This document shows, in pieces, positions 1 to 5,231 of a stretch of 7,231 nt of DNA. Source of the DNA: Oscillospiraceae bacterium. Its GTDB lineage: Bacteria > Bacillota > Clostridia > Oscillospirales > Oscillospiraceae. The position numbers and the translations under genes were made by a program. Below the pieces are notes generated by a model. The model ran no database searches and had not been told where the DNA came from. It saw only the letters and a list, made by a program, of their open reading frames with translations. The stretch spans positions 1-7,231 of the forward strand of contig JAFVWG010000079.1 in assembly GCA_017501805.1 (NCBI GenBank). Reading direction: 5' to 3'. Position 1 is the first letter of the stretch. Each line of letters opens with the position of its first letter.

Positions 1-2
1 AG

Positions 3-34
3 GGATGGGCATTGCCCATCCGCCTGCCGCAGGC
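3..34. repeat. Two adjacent small inverted repeats
   Basis: GGATGGGC (3-10) pairs with GCCCATCC (14-21) around a 3-nt loop. Directly after it, GCCTGC (22-27) pairs with GCAGGC (29-34) around one base. Neither is followed by a T tract, so they do not look like terminators. They resemble in style the hairpins of the larger repeat that follows and may belong to a composite element that began upstream of the window. No coding potential is seen at 1-270. Confidence 0.5.
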
Positions 35-70
35 AGTATCCAAATCCGCGCGCAGCGCAACAAGAAAGAA

Positions 71-232
71 GGCTCCCTCTGACGAGGGTAAGCGAAGCGT
101 CGTCGCGGTAGTGAATGACAGTCCGGTGGACTGTCAGAGCCGCGACCGGATTGCCCGCAGGCAATTGTCAAGCCGCTTGCGGCTTGACTGAGGGAGAGAG
201 GATCCAATCCGTGCCTACGGCACACCACAATT
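71..232 (+). repeat. Expanded, multi-arm copy of the GGCTCCCT...TGAGGGA hairpin repeat (copy 1)
   Basis: This stretch starts with GGCTCCCT and ends with the box CGGCACACCACAATT, both shared with copy 2. CTCCCTC (73-79) can pair with GAGGGAG (190-196) and close a multi-arm structure. Inside are GACG/CGTC (81-84 with 98-101); GTCGCGG/CCGCGAC (102-108 with 140-146) enclosing a 9-bp hairpin (116-124 with 128-136); ATTGCC/GGCAAT (150-155 with 160-165); and a 10-bp stem (167-176 with 179-188) that ends in GACTGAGGGA as the short copies do. A further hairpin GTGCC-TAC-GGCAC lies at 211-223. It could be a non-autonomous mobile element or a structured RNA. The pairings are seen directly; the function is unknown. 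Confidence 0.65.
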
Positions 233-250
233 CTTCATGATTCATTCTTA

Positions 251-267
251 AGTCTTCAGTCTTCAGT
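251..267. repeat. Short AGTCTTC tandem repeat
   Basis: AGTCTTC occurs twice head to tail (251-264) followed by a partial third unit AGT. It lies between repeat copy 1 and the MFS-A terminator, in an otherwise AT-rich stretch (231-270) with no coding signal. Confidence 0.4.
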
Positions 268-270
268 ATG

Positions 271-311
271 AAAACAAAAAAGCACCGACCCGCTTTGCAG
301 GTCGGTGCTTT
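271..311 (-). terminator. Intrinsic terminator of MFS-A
   Basis: On the minus strand AAAGCACCGACC (300-311) pairs with GGTCGGTGCTTT (279-290), a 12-bp stem with a 9-nt loop, followed by a T-rich run (TTTTTTGTTTT spans the end of the stem). It starts 15 nt after the MFS-A stop codon and has the classic layout of a Rho-independent terminator. Confidence 0.9.
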
Positions 312-325
312 GTATAAACCGTATC

Positions 326-1657
326 TTATTCGGCAGAGGCCTCGTAAGCCGCGAGGAACGCTTCGCGGTCCTTCTGCGCGTTGTAGAGGTTGATCTGCTC
401 GACGACGGCAACGACAACCATCATAACGCCGTAGATCGTCAGGATCGTACGGTAGTTCTGCATGAAGTCGTAAACGACATTCGTGAGCGGAGAACCGACA
501 GCGTAGCCGGCGGTGTTGATGGAGACGAACAGACCCATAACCTTCGGGAAGCACTTTTCGCCGAACATATCGGCAGCGATCAGCGGGAGCATGATGGTCT
601 CCAGCGGCATTGCGAAAGCGGCGACGATCTTGGCGGCCAAAGCGAGTCCGGGCATCGATGCCGGAACGAGCGCCATGCCGATAATGCTGAAGGCGGCGGC
701 GACGTGGCAGATCAGGATCGTTCTGCGCAGGCCGAACATATCGTAGCTGAAGCCGGTGAAGAACTTCGTTCCGCACAGGACGAGCGAGTAGACGGCAAGA
801 ACAGTCGTGACGAAGTCCTCATCGTTGAAGACCTGAGACAGATGCGCCTTGGTAACGGACGCAACGGACTGCAGTGCCATGCCGGTCAGGAAGATGCAGA
901 CGGCGGTGATGTAGAAGTAGTGCTTCTTGGAAACCTCGCTCCACTCAAAGCCGACCCACTGTCTGCCGCGTTTCTTCTTGCCCTTGCCGGCGGCACCCTC
1001 GATCGCCTCTTCGGGAGCTTCGCGGAAGAAGATCAGAAGCAACACAACGACCGCCAGAAGCATCATCGCGATCAGCTGATAGGCAAAGCGGAAGCCGGTG
1101 CGGCCAAAGACGGAAGCCTCGCCGATGATGACGGGGTTGAGCACCTTCGAGGTGACCGCGGTGGCAAGACCGTTTGCAGAGAGGATAACACCCATAACGC
1201 TGCCGCGCGCGGTCGTGAACCACTTGCCGACAACATAGCCGACCATCGTGGTGGTGCACCATGCCAGACCGAGGCCGAGGAAGGCGCCGGAGAGGTAGAT
1301 GGGAGCAAGCGTCTTGACGGTGTCCATCATGGTAGCGCCTTCCGGCAGCTTGGGAGCGATGGAATAAAGCAGCATCGAGCAGGCAAGGCTCAGAACGCCG
1401 AGGATCATCATGCGCTTCGTGCCGAGCTTCATAACCAGCGCCGCAAAGGCAAGGTTGATCAGCGAGGTCGTGGCGTAGCGGATGGTGTCGGTGACGGAGT
1501 ACAGGCCGCGCGCGAGGTTCAGTTCAGTCGTAACGGGTGCAAGGAAGAGGCCCTTGCTGCTGCTGCACAGGCCCAGAGCGATCAGAACCGTGATGAAGCA
1601 CATCGCGGCAATGACCCACTTGTAAGCGGGGCTTACTTTTTTTGTTTGCGCGTTCAT
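326..1657 (-). CDS. MFS transporter, OFA/monocarboxylate-like (MFS-A)
   Basis: A 443-residue integral membrane transporter, the usual size for a 12-helix MFS carrier. Hydrophobic segments lie near residues 14-32, 52-74, 82-100, 117-142, 152-172, 190-211, 246-264, 281-302, 312-330, 338-360, 370-392 and 403-423, with a basic central loop (212-245, GKGKKKRGRQW). Motif-A-like loops are KLGTKRMMI (76-84) and YDMFGLRRT (305-313). The block LPLIAADMFGEKCFPK (357-372) resembles the helix 10-11 region of oxalate/formate-antiporter relatives. The ATG at 1657 is chosen because GGAGGG (1664-1669) sits 6 nt upstream; the longer in-frame reading would start upstream of this gene's promoter and of the preceding terminator. 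It has its own promoter and terminator. MFS-B is its closest relative here. Substrate is unknown; an organic anion is only a guess from subfamily resemblance. Confidence 0.9.
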   Translation of the reverse strand: MNAQTKKVSPAYKWVIAAMCFITVLIALGLCSSSKGLFLAPVTTELNLARGLYSVTDTIRYATTSLINLAFAALVMKLGTKRMMILGVLSLACSMLLYSIAPKLPEGATMMDTVKTLAPIYLSGAFLGLGLAWCTTTMVGYVVGKWFTTARGSVMGVILSANGLATAVTSKVLNPVIIGEASVFGRTGFRFAYQLIAMMLLAVVVLLLIFFREAPEEAIEGAAGKGKKKRGRQWVGFEWSEVSKKHYFYITAVCIFLTGMALQSVASVTKAHLSQVFNDEDFVTTVLAVYSLVLCGTKFFTGFSYDMFGLRRTILICHVAAAFSIIGMALVPASMPGLALAAKIVAAFAMPLETIMLPLIAADMFGEKCFPKVMGLFVSINTAGYAVGSPLTNVVYDFMQNYRTILTIYGVMMVVVAVVEQINLYNAQKDREAFLAAYEASAE

Positions 1658-1663
1658 AAAAAT

Positions 1664-1669
1664 CCCTCC
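1664..1669 (-). promoter_or_regulatory. Ribosome binding site of MFS-A
   Basis: GGAGGG on the minus strand, 6 nt before the ATG at 1657. It fixes the start at MNAQTKK rather than at the longer in-frame reading that begins at 1858. Confidence 0.85.
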
Positions 1670-1691
1670 AAATCCATTCAAACCGCAATCT

Positions 1692-1719
1692 ATTATAGCA
1701 CGATTCTTTTCGGGTGCAA
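1692..1719 (-). promoter_or_regulatory. Promoter of MFS-A (extended -10)
   Basis: On the minus strand, TTGCAC (1714-1719) and a perfect TATAAT (1692-1697) are separated by 16 nt, with TGC directly before the -10 hexamer (extended -10). The expected start point is near 1685, giving a leader of about 28 nt. The -35 match is weak (3 of 6); the -10 is strong. Confidence 0.75.
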
Positions 1720-1750
1720 GCGTTTTTCCGCACAAAAGTCGTCTTTTTGC

Positions 1751-1789
1751 AAAAAAGCTCGAAGCCTTTTGCAAAAGCAAAAGGCTTCG
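1751..1789 (-). terminator. Hairpin terminator after MFS-B
   Basis: CGAAGCCTTTTGC (1777-1789 on the minus strand) pairs perfectly over 13 bp with 1760-1772 around a TTTT loop. TTTTTT (1751-1756) follows after a 3-nt gap. It begins 5 nt past the MFS-B stop. The displaced T run may permit some read-through into MFS-A. Confidence 0.75.
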
Positions 1790-1794
1790 GTGTG

Positions 1795-3066
1795 TTATGC
1801 ATTGTTTTTCGCGCGTTCCAGGATCGCTTTGCGGTCGCGCGCGGCAGGAATCAGGCACAGCTGTTCTGCAACGGTGGCGATCAGCAGAATGCCGGAAAAT
1901 ACCAGCAGCGCAAGCTTATACGAGCCGACCAGATCGAACACGGCGTTGGACAGCAGCGCACCGGCGGCGTAGCCCGCGGTGTTGATGGAGACGAACAAGC
2001 CCATGATCTTCGGGAAGCACTTCTCGCCGAACATATCCGCCGCGATCAGCGGCAGCATCACCGTCTCCATCGGCAGGGCGAAGGGGATCAGCAGCTCATA
2101 GGCGAGCGCCATTCCCGGCGTCTCCGGTGTGACCATTGCCAGCAGGTAGATCGCCACCGTGCCTGCGGTCAGGCAGCTCAGCATCGTAATGCGCAGACCG
2201 AGCTTGTCGTAGCCGAAGCCGGTGATCATCTTGGCAAAGCAGAGCGTCAGCGCGTAATAGCTCGCAATATTCGTGATGTAGTCGGATTCCAGACCAACGT
2301 CCTCGAGATGTGCGACCGAGCAGCCGTTCGCCGACTGCAGACACAGACCCACGAAGAACACGCAGACCACGGCAACATAGAAATAGGGCTTTCTGCGCAC
2401 CTCGTTCCACTCCATACCTTCCCACTGTCTTCCGCGGCGCTTTTTGGCAGCCGCGCCCTCTTCAGGGTGCTTGGGCGACTCGCGGAAGAATGCCAGAAGC
2501 AGCAGGATCACGGGGAGCATCAGCGCGGCGGAGAGCAGATAGCTCAGCCGCCAGCCGGTCGTGCCGAAGAAAAACCGTTCGCCGATGACAACGGGACGCA
2601 GCAGCCATGTGCAAAGCGCCGCGCCGAGTCCGCTGGAGGCAAGCACAACGCCCAGAACCGTGCCGCGGGTTTTCGGGAACCACTTGCCGATCACATAGCC
2701 GACCATCGTGGTGGTGCTCCACGCGAGACCCGCGCCGAGGAAGGCGCCGCCCAGATAGAGAAGCCAGACATCCTGCGCAAAGGCGCTGCACAGCGGCGCA
2801 CAGAGCAGGCTGACCGCGCCGATGAGGATCATCTTCCTCGCGCCCAGCTTGGTGATCAGCGTTCCGAAGAAGAGATTCAGTCCTGCCGTCGTGAGATAGC
2901 GGATGATCTCCGTAACGGCAAACGCGCTGCGCGTGATCTCCAGATCCTCGGAGACGGTCTTCAGGTAGATACTCTTCATCGCGCAGAAGCCCAGTCCGAC
3001 CATAACGGTCAGAAAGCAGATCACCGCGATGATCCATCTGTATTTTTTGTCCTCGATCCCTCTCAT
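1795..3066 (-). CDS. MFS transporter, OFA/monocarboxylate-like (MFS-B)
   Basis: A 423-residue, 12-helix MFS carrier and the closest relative of MFS-A in this window: residues 332-378 match MFS-A 351-397 at 38 of 47 positions, including IAADMFGEKCFPK. Other shared blocks are TTTMVGYVIGKWF (118-130) and the charged central loop AKKRRGRQW (207-215) before helix 7. The motif-A-like loops are TKLGARKMI (72-80) and YDKLGLRIT (286-294). The ATG at 3066 overlaps the MFS-C stop as ATGA, with AAGAAGG (3076-3082) 9 nt upstream, so translation is probably coupled to MFS-C. The longer in-frame reading, starting inside MFS-C, has arginine/histidine-rich out-of-frame composition and is rejected. No separate promoter was seen, so it is probably co-transcribed with MFS-C. 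Substrate unknown. Confidence 0.9.
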   Translation of the reverse strand: MRGIEDKKYRWIIAVICFLTVMVGLGFCAMKSIYLKTVSEDLEITRSAFAVTEIIRYLTTAGLNLFFGTLITKLGARKMILIGAVSLLCAPLCSAFAQDVWLLYLGGAFLGAGLAWSTTTMVGYVIGKWFPKTRGTVLGVVLASSGLGAALCTWLLRPVVIGERFFFGTTGWRLSYLLSAALMLPVILLLLAFFRESPKHPEEGAAAKKRRGRQWEGMEWNEVRRKPYFYVAVVCVFFVGLCLQSANGCSVAHLEDVGLESDYITNIASYYALTLCFAKMITGFGYDKLGLRITMLSCLTAGTVAIYLLAMVTPETPGMALAYELLIPFALPMETVMLPLIAADMFGEKCFPKIMGLFVSINTAGYAAGALLSNAVFDLVGSYKLALLVFSGILLIATVAEQLCLIPAARDRKAILERAKNNA

Positions 3067-4340
3067 AATTCCGTGCCTTCTTTCCGATGTTCCGCCGCAG
3101 CGATGGCGGCGCGTTCTCTTCTTCCGTATGCAAAAATGATCGGCTCTGCGATCGTGAAGAGCAGCATAATGCCCGCGTATACGAACAGGATCGGGCGGTA
3201 CGAGCCGATCCGATCGAACAGTCCGTTCGTCAGCAGATCTCCCGCCGCGTAGGCAATGCACAAGAGCCCGAAATACAGTCCCATGATCTTTGCGTAGCAG
3301 CGCTGCCCGAACATTTCCGAAACGGCGAGCGGCAGCATCACCGTCTCCATCGGGATCGCACAGCCGAGCAGGATCGCGTGGGCGAGCGCATACCCCGGAG
3401 CATCCGGGGAAACAAGGCAGAGGCAGACCGTTGAGATGACGGAGGAGAGGTTGCAGATCGTCATCGTGATGCTGAGTCCCAGCTTTTCGCCGCCGAGTCC
3501 CGTCAGGATCTTTCCGACAAAGAGCGTGGCGGCGTAGATGCTCATCACATTGGTCAGATAGGTCGGCTGCAGGCCGATATCCTCCATATGCGCGGCGTTG
3601 ATAAACACGGGCGCGTGCTCCACAAGACAGGTCACCAGAACGCAGGCGCCGAGGAGATAGAACATCGGTCTGCGCCGCACGGTCTCCCAGTCCGGACCTT
3701 CACGGGCAGCGTCTTCCTTCTCCCGCTCCGGCTGTCGGGTCGGAGGATCGCGGAAGAAGACCGCGATCACGATCAGAAGCAGGAGCAGCATCGCCGAATT
3801 CACACAGCTTGCCGCTCGGTAGCCGGTAAAGCCGAAAACGGAGCGCTGTCCGATGATGATCGGGCGCAGGATCTGTGTCCCGACGGCGGCGCCGATGCCG
3901 CTGCCCGCCATCACCACGCCCATCACGGTGCTGCGGTGCTCGGTAAACCAGCTGTTGATCACATAGCTGATCATCGTCGTGCTGCAGAAAAAGAGGCTCG
4001 TGCCCTCCAGAAACCAAAATACGACAAGATACAGCGCATTTCGCGCAAAGGCATACACCAGCGTCGTGAGGATGACGCCGCTCACGGCAAAGAGCATCAT
4101 CGTCTTTACGCGGACACGTCCGGCGAGCTTGCCGAACACCGCGCCGATGAGCACGGACGCAGCCGTGCTTGCCAGGGATGTGGCGGCGTAGAGACTGCGG
4201 GGGATGCCCAGTTCCTCCGTCACCGCTTTCAGAAACAGCGACAGCGTGTTGTAGAAAAATCCGAGTGCGATCGTGACCGTCAAAAAGCAGACGGCGGCAA
4301 TGACCCACTTGTACCCGGGCCGCTCCGCAGGCGTTTTCAT
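3063..4340 (-). CDS. MFS transporter, OFA/monocarboxylate-like, divergent paralogue (MFS-C)
   Basis: A 425-residue, 12-helix MFS carrier and the first gene of the MFS-C/MFS-B transcription unit. It shares the family layout (YKWVIAAVCFLTV at 10-22, STTMISYVINSWF at 120-132, METVMLPLAVSEMFGQRC at 331-348) but is more diverged: 27 of 47 positions match MFS-B over residues 330-376. Its central loop (198-224) is mixed and partly acidic (PEREKEDAAREGPDW) rather than strongly basic, and the first motif-A loop is altered (GKLAGRVRVKT, 70-80). These differences suggest a different substrate or coupling, by inference only. The ATG at 4340 is preferred: GGTGG (4348-4352) lies 7 nt upstream, whereas the in-frame GTG at 4346 would leave only 1 nt. 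Its stop overlaps the MFS-B start. Confidence 0.9.
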   Translation of the reverse strand: MKTPAERPGYKWVIAAVCFLTVTIALGFFYNTLSLFLKAVTEELGIPRSLYAATSLASTAASVLIGAVFGKLAGRVRVKTMMLFAVSGVILTTLVYAFARNALYLVVFWFLEGTSLFFCSTTMISYVINSWFTEHRSTVMGVVMAGSGIGAAVGTQILRPIIIGQRSVFGFTGYRAASCVNSAMLLLLLIVIAVFFRDPPTRQPEREKEDAAREGPDWETVRRRPMFYLLGACVLVTCLVEHAPVFINAAHMEDIGLQPTYLTNVMSIYAATLFVGKILTGLGGEKLGLSITMTICNLSSVISTVCLCLVSPDAPGYALAHAILLGCAIPMETVMLPLAVSEMFGQRCYAKIMGLYFGLLCIAYAAGDLLTNGLFDRIGSYRPILFVYAGIMLLFTIAEPIIFAYGRRERAAIAAAEHRKEGTEL

Positions 4341-4347
4341 TTGCACA

Positions 4348-4352
4348 CCACC
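4348..4352 (-). promoter_or_regulatory. Ribosome binding site of MFS-C
   Basis: GGTGG on the minus strand, 7 nt before the ATG at 4340. It favours that ATG over the in-frame GTG at 4346. Confidence 0.6.
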
Positions 4353-4375
4353 GTTCTTTTAGTAATCCAACTGTC

Positions 4376-4403
4376 AGTATAGCACCTTGTTTTCGTTTTG
4401 CAA
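4376..4403 (-). promoter_or_regulatory. Promoter of the MFS-C/MFS-B unit (extended -10)
   Basis: On the minus strand, TTGCAA (4398-4403) and TATACT (4376-4381) are separated by 16 nt, with TGC directly before the -10 hexamer. The layout is nearly the same as the MFS-A promoter. The expected start is about 30 nt before the ATG. Confidence 0.7.
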
Positions 4404-4469
4404 CCCCTCCGGGCTCGCTTTGCTCGCCCACGGTCCCTTGCAGATGGGCGGCTCCGTTGCGACACGATC

Positions 4470-4496
4470 AAAAAGGCTCCCTTGTGTAAAGGGAGC
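4470..4496 (-). terminator. queT terminator formed by the repeat hairpin
   Basis: Read on the minus strand, GCTCCCTT (4489-4496) and AAGGGAGC (4476-4483) form an 8-bp stem with a 5-nt loop, then C and TTTTT (4470-4474). This is the first intrinsic-terminator-like structure after the queT stop, 67 nt downstream, and it is the first hairpin of repeat copy 2. Confidence 0.7.
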
Positions 4497-4557
4497 TGGC
4501 GCGAAGCGCCTGAGGGATTGTCTGTCCAATCGTACCGCCCCGCGGCACACCACAATT
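4471..4557 (+). repeat. Hairpin repeat, copy 2
   Basis: Hairpin 1 is GCTCCCTT/AAGGGAGC (4476-4483 with 4489-4496, loop GTGTA). Hairpin 2 is GGCGC-GAA-GCGCC, ending at 4510. The conserved TGAGGGATTG follows (4511-4520). A third imperfect hairpin (4532-4538 with 4542-4548) leads into CGGCACACCACAATT (4543-4557), identical to the end of copy 1. The copy lies between queT and the MFS-C promoter and stops 6 nt short of the queT stop codon. Confidence 0.8.
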
Positions 4558-4563
4558 ATGCAT

Positions 4564-5055
4564 TCAAATCAGCTTCTTCAGCACATTGCTCTTCTTCAGC
4601 CACAGAAACAGCGGCACGCCGAGCACGCACATCACGGCAAGCTCGCCGAGCGCCACCTCGGCGCAGAAAACCCAGAAGCCCTCCCAGAACGCATCGGGCG
4701 TGACGGTGAACGCCAGCAGCGCACCGATCAGCAGACCGTTCGCGGCAACATTGGGGATGGGCATCAGCCACGCCTTTTTGCAGCGCGTCATCAGCATGGA
4801 AGCGATGACCGTTGCCGCCGTGCCGATGAAGACGTCCAGCACGGAGACGGGCGAAAAGAAATTTGAGATCAGACAACCCAGCACCACGCCGGGCACGGCG
4901 AGCGGCTCAAAGCAGCAGAAGACCGACAGCGCCTCCGCAATGCGGAACTGGATCGGTCCGTAGGCAAAGGAGCTCGTCAGCAGCGTGACGGCAACATAGA
5001 GCGCGGCAAGGATGCCGGAAAACGTCATCATTCGAATCGTTGTATGCTTTTTCAT
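4564..5055 (-). CDS. queT: Queuosine precursor transporter QueT
   Basis: A 163-residue integral membrane protein with about five or six hydrophobic segments, matching the usual length of the QueT family, whose members are predicted to import a queuosine precursor (preQ0/preQ1 type) for tRNA wobble-base modification. Family-like motifs are YGPIQFRIAEALSV (32-45), GCLISNFF (60-67), the D..IGT.AT segment (74-82) and PNVAANGLLIG (101-111). The ATG at 5055 is chosen because AGGAGAG (5065-5071) lies 9 nt upstream. A longer in-frame reading would begin at an ATG (5122-5124) lying within the promoter -10 region, so it cannot be the start. It is single-gene, divergent from the DUF2207 gene, and probably ends at the hairpin of repeat copy 2. 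No queuosine biosynthesis gene is nearby, which fits a salvage role. No class I, II or III preQ1 riboswitch is recognised in the leader. Confidence 0.88.
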   Translation of the reverse strand: MKKHTTIRMMTFSGILAALYVAVTLLTSSFAYGPIQFRIAEALSVFCCFEPLAVPGVVLGCLISNFFSPVSVLDVFIGTAATVIASMLMTRCKKAWLMPIPNVAANGLLIGALLAFTVTPDAFWEGFWVFCAEVALGELAVMCVLGVPLFLWLKKSNVLKKLI

Positions 5056-5064
5056 GGCGATTTT

Positions 5065-5071
5065 CTCTCCT
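5065..5071 (-). promoter_or_regulatory. Ribosome binding site of queT
   Basis: AGGAGAG on the minus strand, 9 nt before the ATG at 5055. It decides the start at MKKHTT. Confidence 0.85.
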
Positions 5072-5074
5072 GTT

Positions 5075-5109
5075 CCGCTCCCGAAAGCGGCGAAAAACGC
5101 GTTTTTTCG
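5075..5109 (-). promoter_or_regulatory. Two hairpins in the queT leader
   Basis: On the minus strand CGAAAAA (5103-5109) pairs with TTTTTCG (5091-5097) around ACGCG. Immediately after, CCGCT (5086-5090) pairs with AGCGG (5075-5079) around TTCGGG. The second hairpin ends 3 nt before the AGGAGAG ribosome binding site. They fill most of the roughly 60-nt leader. Whether they regulate queT is unknown; the pairings are what is seen. Confidence 0.4.
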
Positions 5110-5122
5110 GAAGACTTCTTCC

Positions 5123-5151
5123 ATTATAGCGGCTGTTCGTCCTTTTTTCCA
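5123..5151 (-). promoter_or_regulatory. Promoter of queT
   Basis: On the minus strand a perfect TATAAT (5123-5128) lies 17 nt after TGGAAA (5146-5151, 4 of 6 matches to TTGACA). The expected start is near 5115, giving a leader of about 60 nt. Confidence 0.65.
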
Positions 5152-5166
5152 TCCCGAAATCCCTCG

Positions 5167-5195
5167 TTGCCTTTTTTCCCGATTCGTGCTATGCT
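5167..5195 (+). promoter_or_regulatory. Promoter of the DUF2207 gene
   Basis: TTGCCT (5167-5172), a 17-nt spacer and TATGCT (5190-5195), with TGC directly before the -10 hexamer (extended -10). The leader would be about 30 nt. It runs back to back with the queT promoter. Confidence 0.55.
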
Positions 5196-5217
5196 GAAAT
5201 ATATAAAATAAAGAAAG

Positions 5218-5224
5218 AAGGTGG
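5218..5224 (+). promoter_or_regulatory. Ribosome binding site of the DUF2207 gene
   Basis: AAGGTGG, 7 nt before the TTG at 5232. It supports the non-ATG start, since no ATG occurs in this frame until about residue 176, far past the signal peptide. Confidence 0.65.
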
Positions 5225-5231
5225 CGGGATT

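Noticed and set aside
71..232. tRNA or tRNA-like gene because of the cloverleaf-like pairing
   Set aside because: Arm lengths do not fit a tRNA, there is no T-loop or anticodon-arm signature, and the ends match the repeat family instead.
305..1972. Long plus-strand reading frame of 555 residues
   Set aside because: It runs opposite to MFS-A, has an Arg/His/Gln/Asp-rich composition with no domain pattern, and is a shadow of GC-rich coding. MFS-A has a ribosome binding site, promoter, membrane helices and family motifs.
1714..3252. Long plus-strand reading frame of 512 residues
   Set aside because: It lies antisense to MFS-B, starts inside the terminator/promoter spacer, and has the same charged low-hydrophobicity composition typical of antisense frames.
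3588..4382. Plus-strand reading frame of 264 residues opposite MFS-C
   Set aside because: Antisense composition (many His, Arg, Asp, Gln), no supporting ribosome binding site, and it overlaps the MFS-C promoter.
5151..5231. preQ1 class I riboswitch further upstream of queT
   Set aside because: The minus strand here lies before the predicted transcription start and I found neither the characteristic loop nor the A-rich pairing tail.
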